In this document: one piece after another, positions 57,843 to 64,000 of the stretch | Layout of the letters: every line of letters begins with the position of its first letter | Position numbering within the stretch: the first letter of the stretch is position 1 | Assembly (NCBI GenBank): GCA_018268055.1 | Contig: JAFDXF010000093.1 | Span: 62,001 to 126,000, forward strand | Length of the DNA: 64,000 nucleotides | Direction of reading: 5' to 3' | DNA from: Bacteroidota bacterium | Lineage (GTDB): Bacteria > Bacteroidota > Bacteroidia > Chitinophagales > Chitinophagaceae | Translations under genes and position numbers: made by a program | The notes under the pieces: model-generated | Databases searched by the model: none | Told to the model about the DNA's origin: nothing | Seen by the model: only the letters and a program-made list of their open reading frames with translations

Positions 57843-60470
57843 ATGAGAAAACTAATATTACTTATATCTTTCGTTCTATTTTCAGTAACCTACTCTTTTG
57901 CAGCACATATCAAAGGAGGTTTTTTTACATACAAATATTTAGGACCGGGATCAAATGGCGGATTAAACTACCAAATCACGCTTACTGTGTATATGATTTG
58001 TAATCCATCGTCTGGGCAATTATCCAACCCGATAAATTTCAGCATATTCAATGCAAGAACCAATCAGTTTATCCAAAATGTAAGTGTCAGCATTAGCAAT
58101 CAATACAATCTCGGCAAAGTTCAAGATGATCCATGTATCACTGGTGATCAAACCGGTTGCTATTATACAATTGTAGTTTATGATTTAGCGTCTATAGAAT
58201 TACCCTCTTCGCCAGATGGTTATACCATTGCATATCAGCGTTGTTGTAGAATTGCAGGTATCAATAATTTAGTAAATAGTGGCAGCGTTGGCAACACTTT
58301 CGCAACAACTATACCCGGCAGCGCTTTAGGTTTTGACAAAAATAGTAGTCCTAATTTTGCCGTTAATGATACTGCTGTTGTATGTGCAGGAAGTTATTTT
58401 CAATATTCTTTTCATGCTACCGATTCTGATGGAGATTCTTTATCTTATTCTTTTTGCGATGCTTATACAGGAGGTTCACAAGCCGATCCTTCGCCTGCAA
58501 CGGCTTCAAATCCACCTTATGGCCTTGTACCATATCAATCTCCTTTTTCAGGCACACTCCCAATGGGGCCCGGTGTTCAAATAAATTCTATTACCGGTTT
58601 AATTTTCGGAACAGCACCTGCAGCAGGTGGAGAATATGTAGTGTGCGTATGTGTGAGTGAATATAGAAATGGTATTTTAATTGGCACTACACGAAAAGAA
58701 TTGCACATTAGAGTTGGAGATTGTAGTCCATTAAAAGCATTGCTCAATCCACGACCAACATTTTGTGAGGGTTTTCTCCCGGCTGTTATCAATTTTCAAA
58801 ACGATGCAAATGGCAATCCGGGAAATACTGAGTACAATTGGGAGTTTGGAGATCCCGTAAGCGGTATCAATAATTTTTCTACACTTGCAAATCCTACGCA
58901 TACTTATGCAGATACTGGTGTTTACACTGTTAAATTAAAAGTTGCTTTACCCGGAGGCTTATGTTCTGATAGCACAGCATTTAAGGTAAAAGTTTATCCG
59001 GGATTCTTTCCGGGCTTTACTACTGCAGGAAGTTGTTTCACCAATCCTTATCAGTTTACAGACACAACACGAAGCAGATATGGAACGGTAAGTGTTTGGA
59101 GTTGGGATTTTGGAGATTTGTCAACACTCGCCGATACATCCCATATTTTTAATCCTCAATGGACTTATCCATCGCCGGGGCCAAGAACGGTAAAACTTAT
59201 TGTCGGTAATAGTAAAGGATGTATTGACTCGTTGACAAAAGTGGTGGATATAATAGATAAGCCGGTAATTAATATGGCTTTCAAAGACACATTGATCTGT
59301 GTACCCGACCGGGTTATGCTTTCGGCCACCGGCACAGGTTCATTTAACTGGACACCGTTAACAAATATCATTAACCCCAACACAGCAACGCCTACTGTAA
59401 ACCCAACAACGAGCATCTGGTATGTAGCAACACTTACCGACCACGGTTGCACCAATCAAGACTCTGTACACGTACGAGTAACGAATGGTGTTAGTTTGCA
59501 AATGCGATCGGATACTACAATATGCTTAGGCGATCCGGTGCAATTATTTGCCATCTCTGATGGATTACAATACAGTTGGACTCCGGCAGCTACTTTGAAT
59601 GATCCAAATATTATAAACCCAATTGCCACACCTACCGGAACAACTATTTATACTGTAACAGCAAATATTGGAAGTTGTCATAGTTCAAAACCAGTTAAAA
59701 TAACAACGATTCCTTATCCACAGGTTCACCTATCGCCCGATATCACCATTTGTTACAATACACAAACACAATTAAACGCAACAACTAATGGCTCATCATT
59801 TATTTGGTCGCCTGCACAATATTTGAATAATCCGAACATTCTCAATCCAATTGTGAGCCCACCACGAACTACAAAATTTTATCTGAACGCTTATGATACA
59901 CTTGGCTGTCCGAAACCGGGTGTGGATTCTGTTATTGTAACTGTGAATCCAAGAATAAGAGCTGATGCAGGTCAAGACACTATTGTAGTTGTCAATCAAC
60001 CTTTACATTTTCAAGCAAGCGGTGGTGTATCATATAATTGGAGTCCATCAATAGGATTAAACAATACAAATATTTCTAACCCTATTGGTATTTATGGAAG
60101 CAATATTGATAGCGTAAAATACAAAGTAGTAGTAACTGACAATATCGGTTGTGCAGATTCGGCTTATGTAACAGTAAGAGTCTATAAAGTAAAACCAACA
60201 GTTTTTGTACCCACTGCATTTACACCAAACAATGACGGATTAAATGATGTGGTAAGACCAATAATGGTAGGCATCAGCAAACTAAATTATTTCAGTATCT
60301 ACAACAGGTGGGGACAATTAGTATTCACCACCACACAAAACAGAAAAGGATGGGATGGAACATTGGGAGGCAAATTACAAAATTCAGGCGTCTTTGTATG
60401 GATGGTAAGTGCAGAGGATTATGAAGGGCAACATCTATTCTTAAAAGGAACGGTAACATTAATCAGATAA
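57843..60470 (+). CDS. Secreted PKD-repeat protein with CHU_C type B sorting domain
   Basis: An 875-aa exported protein (signal peptide MRKLILLISFVLFSVTYSFA). The N-terminal region (about residues 20-290), beginning AHIKGGFFTYKYLGPGSNGG, is a Bacteroidota surface-protein module with cadherin-like elements (SFHATDSDGDSLSYSFCD). PKD domains follow at about 310-385 and 395-470 (YNWEFGDPVSG, WSWDFGDLST). Repeated Ig-like units about 475-785 carry the recurring pattern SWTPaxxLNDPN/NNPNILNP, four copies. The CHU_C domain fills about 790-875 (PTAFTPNNDGLNDVVRP...GTVTLIR). It is likely exported by type IX secretion and displayed or released; the ligand is unknown. Confidence 0.92.
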   Translation: MRKLILLISFVLFSVTYSFAAHIKGGFFTYKYLGPGSNGGLNYQITLTVYMICNPSSGQLSNPINFSIFNARTNQFIQNVSVSISNQYNLGKVQDDPCITGDQTGCYYTIVVYDLASIELPSSPDGYTIAYQRCCRIAGINNLVNSGSVGNTFATTIPGSALGFDKNSSPNFAVNDTAVVCAGSYFQYSFHATDSDGDSLSYSFCDAYTGGSQADPSPATASNPPYGLVPYQSPFSGTLPMGPGVQINSITGLIFGTAPAAGGEYVVCVCVSEYRNGILIGTTRKELHIRVGDCSPLKALLNPRPTFCEGFLPAVINFQNDANGNPGNTEYNWEFGDPVSGINNFSTLANPTHTYADTGVYTVKLKVALPGGLCSDSTAFKVKVYPGFFPGFTTAGSCFTNPYQFTDTTRSRYGTVSVWSWDFGDLSTLADTSHIFNPQWTYPSPGPRTVKLIVGNSKGCIDSLTKVVDIIDKPVINMAFKDTLICVPDRVMLSATGTGSFNWTPLTNIINPNTATPTVNPTTSIWYVATLTDHGCTNQDSVHVRVTNGVSLQMRSDTTICLGDPVQLFAISDGLQYSWTPAATLNDPNIINPIATPTGTTIYTVTANIGSCHSSKPVKITTIPYPQVHLSPDITICYNTQTQLNATTNGSSFIWSPAQYLNNPNILNPIVSPPRTTKFYLNAYDTLGCPKPGVDSVIVTVNPRIRADAGQDTIVVVNQPLHFQASGGVSYNWSPSIGLNNTNISNPIGIYGSNIDSVKYKVVVTDNIGCADSAYVTVRVYKVKPTVFVPTAFTPNNDGLNDVVRPIMVGISKLNYFSIYNRWGQLVFTTTQNRKGWDGTLGGKLQNSGVFVWMVSAEDYEGQHLFLKGTVTLIR

Positions 60471-60477
60471 CATTACA

Positions 60478-61245
60478 ATGAAAAAAATTGTATTAATCAC
60501 CGGAGCAACTGCTGGCTTTGGCGAAGCATGTGCACATAAATTTGCAGCAAATGGTGATGATTTAATTATCAATGGAAGACGAACAGATCGACTTGAAAAA
60601 CTATCAGTAGTATTAAAAAATAAATATCAGGCTAACATACTCTTACTTCCATTTGACGTAAGAGATGAAAAAGAAGTCGCAGCAGCAATTAACTCGCTTG
60701 AAGGCAATTGGAGTAAAATTGATGTATTAGTAAATAATGCAGGACTTGCTTTGGGCCGAGATTATTTTGACGAAGCCAATTTAGAAGACTGGAATACGAT
60801 GATAGATACAAACGTAAAAGGTTTTTTGTATGTCGCCAAAGCGGTGTCACAACTCATGGTAAACCGAAAACAAGGCCACATTATCAATATGAGCTCTGTA
60901 GCCGGAAAAGAAGTGTATGAAAAAGGGAATGTATATTGTGCTACTAAATTTGCAGTGGATGCGCTCAGTAAAAGTATGCGTATAGATTTATTACGCCATG
61001 GCATAAAAGTAACTTCAATCAACCCCGGAGCAGCCGATACTGAATTTTCATTGGTTCGTTTTAAAGGCGACGAAAACACTGCAAATAAAATATATGATGG
61101 ACTAAAGCCGCTCTCTGCTGCCGATGTAGCAGACGTTATTTATTATTGCACTACTCTTCCCGCACACGTTTGCATTAACGATTTAACACTGACTTGTGTT
61201 CAACAAGCCAATGCTATTTACTTTAATCGTCAACAAGACAAATAA
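60478..61245 (+). CDS. Short-chain dehydrogenase/reductase (YdfG-like)
   Basis: A 255-aa NAD(P)-dependent oxidoreductase of the classical SDR family. The cofactor motif is TGATAGFGEA (residues 8-17), NNAG is at about 86-89, and the catalytic S140, Y153 and K157 are in INMSSVAG and VYCATK. NPGAADTEFSLVRFKGD follows. Overall it most resembles YdfG/3-hydroxy acid dehydrogenases acting on serine or 3-hydroxypropionate, but the substrate is inferred only from general likeness. It follows the CHU_C gene by 7 nt. Confidence 0.92.
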   Translation: MKKIVLITGATAGFGEACAHKFAANGDDLIINGRRTDRLEKLSVVLKNKYQANILLLPFDVRDEKEVAAAINSLEGNWSKIDVLVNNAGLALGRDYFDEANLEDWNTMIDTNVKGFLYVAKAVSQLMVNRKQGHIINMSSVAGKEVYEKGNVYCATKFAVDALSKSMRIDLLRHGIKVTSINPGAADTEFSLVRFKGDENTANKIYDGLKPLSAADVADVIYYCTTLPAHVCINDLTLTCVQQANAIYFNRQQDK

Positions 61246-61430
61246 TATATTTTAAAAATCTGTCTTACACACTACTTAGCTGAAATCGTAATCGGGAAAT
61301 TGGCCTGATAATTGTCGTAGTTTCCCTGCGAAAAATTGCTTTTATAAAAAAATAATTATAGCGTTATTATAATTTCTAATATCCTGTTATTACATTTATG
61401 CCAAGCAAGATGAGCTTCTTAAATCCAATT

Positions 61431-61940
61431 ATGAAAAAAATATATTTCAGTTTATTATTCATCGCATTGACGTTTTTCAGTTCAATCAATGCACAAGATG
61501 TGATACGGTTACAATCTTGCAGTAATGAATTAATTGGTAAACAAGTGGACAGCTTGAAATCTATTTATAAGTCTGAAGGATTCAGTTTATTGAAAGAAGC
61601 TTCTATAAGTATGGAAAGCGAATTTGAACTTCCGGTGGTTGTTCCTCTTACAGAAGGCAGTTGGTATCAATTTGTTTTTATCGGTGATATTACTTCACGG
61701 TTATACGAAGTGCGGATGTATGATTGGCAGGAGAGAATGGTCGTTTTTCGCCAGAACAAATGGGGTGATGTAGATGGCAATGTTATCTCCTATAAATACA
61801 TTCCTAAATTTTCTGAATACCACATGATGAAACCGGTACAGGTTAACAAGAAAAAGAAAAAAGATCTCTGCGGGTATGTCATGCTTTTTAAAAGAACGGC
61901 CGCCAATAGTGACGCTACAGCCGCTACAAAACTTCCTTAA
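61431..61940 (+). CDS. Secreted protein of unknown function
   Basis: A 169-aa exported protein starting at the ATG at 61431 (signal peptide MKKIYFSLLFIALTFFSSINAQ); an in-frame ATG at 61398 would put 11 polar residues before it. The body is probably a mixed alpha/beta domain (IGKQVDSLKSIYKSEGFSLLKEA, YQFVFIGDITSRLYEVRMYDW) with a Lys-rich loop (NKKKKKDLCG). No family recognised. Flanked by about 185 nt of AT-rich sequence upstream. Confidence 0.7.
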   Translation: MKKIYFSLLFIALTFFSSINAQDVIRLQSCSNELIGKQVDSLKSIYKSEGFSLLKEASISMESEFELPVVVPLTEGSWYQFVFIGDITSRLYEVRMYDWQERMVVFRQNKWGDVDGNVISYKYIPKFSEYHMMKPVQVNKKKKKDLCGYVMLFKRTAANSDATAATKLP

Positions 61941-61944
61941 AATA

Positions 61945-61958
61945 TGCCTACTTAGGCA
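61945..61958. repeat. Short palindrome after the secreted 169-aa gene
   Basis: TGCCTA and TAGGCA form a 6-bp inverted repeat with a 2-nt loop, 5 nt after the stop. There is no T-tract, so it is at best a weak terminator. AGGCAGT recurs at 61954-61960 and 62005-62011, flanking a 44-nt AT-rich gap. Confidence 0.4.
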
Positions 61959-62044
61959 GTTGACAAATTCAATGCTACCGTAATAATTAGTTATTTTGCA
62001 ATTAAGGCAGTGAAATAACATACAAAATATTTACAAGATTATAA

Positions 62045-62557
62045 ATGGAATTTAAACTTAGGCGATGGGATATTTCTGATTTAGACAGTTTGGTGAAATA
62101 TGCAAACAATTGGAACATTGCCAAAAATATGACCAACAAATTTCCGCACCCTTACACTGCATCTGATGGAAAATTATTTATAGAATTTGCAACAAAGGAT
62201 AATCCAATACACATTTTTGCAATAGATATAAATGGCGAAGCAGTCGGTGGAATTGGCATACATCCTCAGACAGACATATTTATTAAGAATGCAGAACTTG
62301 GTTATTGGCTGGCAGAACCATATTGGGGGCAAAAAATCATCTCTAAAGCAATCCAGCAAATGATTGATTTTGGGTTTTCAACTTATGACATTGACAGAAT
62401 TTTCGCAAGGCCTTTTGGAACAAATATTCCCTCACAAAAAATATTGGAGAAAAATAATTTTATTCTGGAAGGACGCTTTGAAAATATCCTTTTTAAAGAT
62501 GGGCAATATATTGACGAACTGGTGTATGCAATAAGACGAGAAAATTGGAAGAGATAA
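62045..62557 (+). CDS. GNAT-family N-acetyltransferase (RimJ/RimL type)
   Basis: A 170-aa acetyl-CoA-dependent N-acyltransferase. It shows the RimJ/RimL-like layout: FKLRRWDISDLDSLVKYANN at the N-terminus, the central IDINGEAVGGIGIHPQ strand, AELGYWLAEPYWGQKIISKAI (acetyl-CoA-binding loop, about residues 80-100), and IFARPFGTNIPSQKILEKNNF near the end. It may modify a protein N-terminus or an antibiotic or other amine; the acceptor is unknown. It marks the left edge of an accessory-looking region ending at the window edge. Confidence 0.88.
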   Translation: MEFKLRRWDISDLDSLVKYANNWNIAKNMTNKFPHPYTASDGKLFIEFATKDNPIHIFAIDINGEAVGGIGIHPQTDIFIKNAELGYWLAEPYWGQKIISKAIQQMIDFGFSTYDIDRIFARPFGTNIPSQKILEKNNFILEGRFENILFKDGQYIDELVYAIRRENWKR

Positions 62558-62632
62558 AAGTTTGAACAATCCATTTCAATTTGACATCCTTCAAATATTG
62601 TGTTCCTGACTTGTCCGGTCGTTAATTCTAAA

Positions 62633-62685
62633 AAGCCGATTGATTTGGCGGTCAATTGTTTAGTACATATTGACTATTTCGGCTT
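62633..62685. promoter_or_regulatory. Nested inverted repeat upstream of the XRE locus (putative operator)
   Basis: An outer repeat AAGCCGA (62633-62639) / TCGGCTT (62679-62685) encloses an inner GTCAAT (62651-62656) / ATTGAC (62669-62674). The inner right arm contains TTG at 62670-62672, which is 19 nt before the -7 box at 62692 and is a plausible -33 element, so a bound dimer would block transcription. Confidence 0.5.
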
Positions 62686-62691
62686 ATTTTG

Positions 62692-62699
62692 TAACTTTG
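62692..62699 (+). promoter_or_regulatory. -7 box TAACTTTG of the XRE/toxin-antitoxin locus
   Basis: An exact TAnnTTTG match with a TTG -33 element at 62670-62672 (19-nt spacing), the best-formed promoter in the window. It precedes the HTH frame by about 20 nt. Confidence 0.6.
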
Positions 62700-62716
62700 C
62701 AGTAACAAAATTCAAG

Positions 62717-63085
62717 ATTCTGGATATTGCAGAACAGATAAAGAAGATTAGAAAGGAAAAAGGCTTATCGCAACAAGATGTAGCCGATAAACTTTCTAAA
62801 GGCAGGGTGCAATACAACCGTATAGAAACGGATATATGCAACCTTACAATGAATATTTAACAGCGTATTGCTAATGTGTTGGATATAAATGTAGTTGAGT
62901 TTTTTGAAGCTAAAAACAATGATACAGAAGTGCATACTGTGAATGAACCGCTTTTGCAAAAGGTGCGTTTACTGAAAGAACAGGGCGAAGTACAGAAAAA
63001 CTCTATCTGCAATATGATTGACACCGCCATTGCCAACAAACGCCTAAAAGAAGCATTGAGCAACGCAATGAGTATTACCATTTAA
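62717..63085 (+). pseudogene. XRE-family HTH regulator interrupted by an in-frame stop
   Basis: The frame reads ILDIAEQIKKIRKEKGLSQ, then QDVADKLSKGRVQYNRIETD, a normal HTH_3 domain, until TAA at 62858-62860. The same frame continues directly with QRIANVLDINVVEFFEA and a coiled C-terminal part to 63085. In relatives the interrupted helix reads NLTLNxLQRIANVL, so the TAA most simply comes from TTA (Leu) by one change. There is no ATG, GTG or TTG between the -7 box and the HTH; the start is ATT at 62717 or CTG at 62720, or is lost. Full length would be about 123 aa. It heads a toxin-antitoxin locus. Confidence 0.75.
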
Positions 63086-63096
63086 AAATTTGAGCA

Positions 63097-63303
63097 ATGA
63101 AAGTTTTATTAGACATAAAAGACAACAAAGCCACTCACTTACTGGAAGTGCTGAAAGGCTTATCGTATGTAAAGGCAAAAACGATTTCTGACGAAAAGGC
63201 TTTGCTGATGGAAGAGATTAAAGAAGCTGTTGAAAATCTTGCTTTGGTACGTAAAGGAAAATTAAAGGCTCGTCCTGCAAAAGATTTGTTGAATGAGTTA
63301 TAA
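63097..63303 (+). CDS. Putative antitoxin of a type II module
   Basis: A 68-aa protein starting MKVLLDIKDNKATHLLEVLKGL, with a beta strand then a long charged helix (EKALLMEEIKEAVENLALVRKGK) and a basic tail. The size, charge and position (overlapping the toxin start by 11 nt, 11 nt after the XRE remnant) fit an antitoxin of the kind that pairs with RelE/ParE toxins in Bacteroidota. There is no recognised DNA-binding fold, so the upstream XRE protein may have been the regulator. Confidence 0.75.
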   Translation: MKVLLDIKDNKATHLLEVLKGLSYVKAKTISDEKALLMEEIKEAVENLALVRKGKLKARPAKDLLNEL

Positions 63304-63622
63304 TGTTCTTACTATACCGCCTTTTGATAAGCAACTTAAACGACTGGCTAAAAAATACCCTTCGCTTAAAAATGATTTTGCCGGACTCTTGGAAAGTTTA
63401 GAACAAAAACCCGAACAAGGCACTAATCTTGGTAACAACTGCTACAAAATACGCATTGCCATTGCTTCCAAAGGTAAAGGCAAATCTGGTGGTGCAAGGG
63501 TGATTACCAATTTTGTGATTGCCGAAGAAACCGTTTTTCTTATCTCCATCTATGATAAATCTGAAAAAGAAAACCTGACCGACAAAGAACTGGACGAACT
63601 CCTAAAATATGTGCCTGAATAA
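63293..63622 (+). CDS. RelE/ParE-family toxin
   Basis: A 109-aa RelE/ParE-superfamily toxin. The N-terminal helices are PPFDKQLKRLAKKYPSLKND, followed by NLGNNCYKIRIAIASKGKGK, a beta-sheet core (GGARVITNFV, ETVFLISIYDK) and a C-terminal acidic helix (LTDKELDELLKYVPE). The basic K/R residues in the first helix and around KIRIAIASKGKGK match the family's RNA- or gyrase-binding face. The target (ribosome-dependent mRNA cleavage or gyrase) cannot be decided. Its ATG overlaps the antitoxin end, so it is translationally coupled; a terminator follows. Confidence 0.85.
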   Translation: MSYNVLTIPPFDKQLKRLAKKYPSLKNDFAGLLESLEQKPEQGTNLGNNCYKIRIAIASKGKGKSGGARVITNFVIAEETVFLISIYDKSEKENLTDKELDELLKYVPE

Positions 63623-63625
63623 AGC

Positions 63626-63650
63626 AAAAGCCACCGATTAGGTGGCTTTT
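63626..63650. terminator. Bidirectional terminator after the toxin gene
   Basis: AAAAGCCACC (63626-63635) pairs with GGTGGCTTTT (63641-63650) over a 5-nt loop. It serves the toxin gene and the convergent minus-strand gene. Confidence 0.9.
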
Positions 63651-63654
63651 GACT

Positions 63655-64000
63655 TTAGATACGTTGCAATTTAAAAGTAATTTCGTTTAGCGACAAAACC
63701 CTTTCTATTCCTGAACTATCAATTAAAAGAGCATAATTAAAAGGGGGATGGTTTGTATAAAATCCATTTTGAAAACCTACCAACCTATCAAATTCAAATT
63801 CTTCTTTGCTACTGATAGTTTCGTTGTTTAAAATATCTACTGCTTTGCCGTTTGAAAAAACATTAAGATTATGTGTAGGCATTGCTTCTATATCATTCAT
63901 TCTACTGCTTGCTCCGTTATAATCCGCACCATCACTATAAATTTCTAAATACTCGTATAGTTTTAAAACTTTTCTCTCTACAAGTATTTCCCAATTGGCT
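63655..64000 (-). CDS. Unidentified protein, 5' end beyond the window
   Basis: The minus-strand frame is open from the right edge of the window to the stop at 63655, at least 114 residues. It contains NWEILVERKVLKLYEYLEIY near the edge and SDGADYNGASSRMNDIEAMP after it, and ends LNEITFKLQRI. The Met at 63900 is internal, because the frame continues upstream without a stop, so the true start lies outside. It is polar and not obviously secreted. No family is recognised. It converges on the toxin gene across a shared terminator. Confidence 0.7.
   Translation of the reverse strand, partial: ANWEILVERKVLKLYEYLEIYSDGADYNGASSRMNDIEAMPTHNLNVFSNGKAVDILNNETISSKEEFEFDRLVGFQNGFYTNHPPFNYALLIDSSGIERVLSLNEITFKLQRI

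Noticed and set aside
61293..61336. GGGAAA...TTTCCC inverted repeat upstream of the secreted 169-aa gene
   Set aside because: A short stem with a loop of over 20 nt and no T-tract; within chance expectation for this AT-rich gap.

Overview
The window is an AT-rich chromosomal segment of a Bacteroidota bacterium, most likely Chitinophagaceae or a close relative. The signs are a SusC/SusD/DUF1735 outer-membrane uptake set, two proteins with a C-terminal CHU_C (type B) sorting domain for type IX secretion, a fused alpha/beta E1 dehydrogenase, many small secreted or lipoprotein genes, few Shine-Dalgarno sequences, and repeated Bacteroidota -7 promoter boxes of the form TAnnTTTG. No rRNA, tRNA, CRISPR array, insertion sequence or prophage was recognised.

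Layout. 0-3.6 kb: end of an unidentified gene, a double-barrel outer-membrane protein, rsmE and dnaB. 4-8.5 kb: two secreted amidohydrolase genes holding three domains, of which only one keeps its metal ligands. 8.6-12.1 kb: deoC followed by a full-length and a truncated aldehyde dehydrogenase, a two-gene counterpart of ALDH16 that fits deoxyribose or acetaldehyde catabolism. 12.1-18.8 kb: a SPOR protein, M20 peptidase, malic enzyme, an MlaE/MlaF-type ABC pair and sucD. 19.9-26.1 kb: a very large alpha-2-macroglobulin-like protein. 26.2-31.7 kb: an FAD oxidoreductase, aspS, a BACON-like lipoprotein and the fused E1 gene. 31.8-36 kb: FAH-family hydrolase, pth, rplY, prs, a tiny membrane protein and radC. 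36-43 kb: DUF3467, a secreted unknown, then susC-susD-DUF1735 with no degradative enzyme beside it. 43-46 kb: a translationally coupled pair, a secreted helix-hairpin-helix/barrel protein and a second barrel. 46-61 kb: folD, queE, a PorE-like OmpA protein, dprA, two CHU_C proteins, guaB, tonB, lnt, an alpha/beta hydrolase and an SDR. 61.4-64 kb: accessory-looking material, with a GNAT, a broken XRE regulator, a RelE/ParE-type toxin-antitoxin pair and a gene running off the edge.

Most of the window is core metabolism and cell-envelope biology. The points most worth following are: (i) five genes whose -7 box lies 3-5 nt before the ATG, predicting leaderless mRNAs; (ii) the conserved-looking HHH/barrel pair, a candidate outer-membrane nucleic-acid handling unit with dprA nearby; (iii) the split ALDH16-like pair; (iv) the amidohydrolase cluster with two degenerate domains; (v) the XRE/TA locus with a nonsense codon and a nested operator-like palindrome. 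No clearly novel defence or mobile system was found. All functional statements come from reading motifs in the sequence and from family knowledge; no database search was run.
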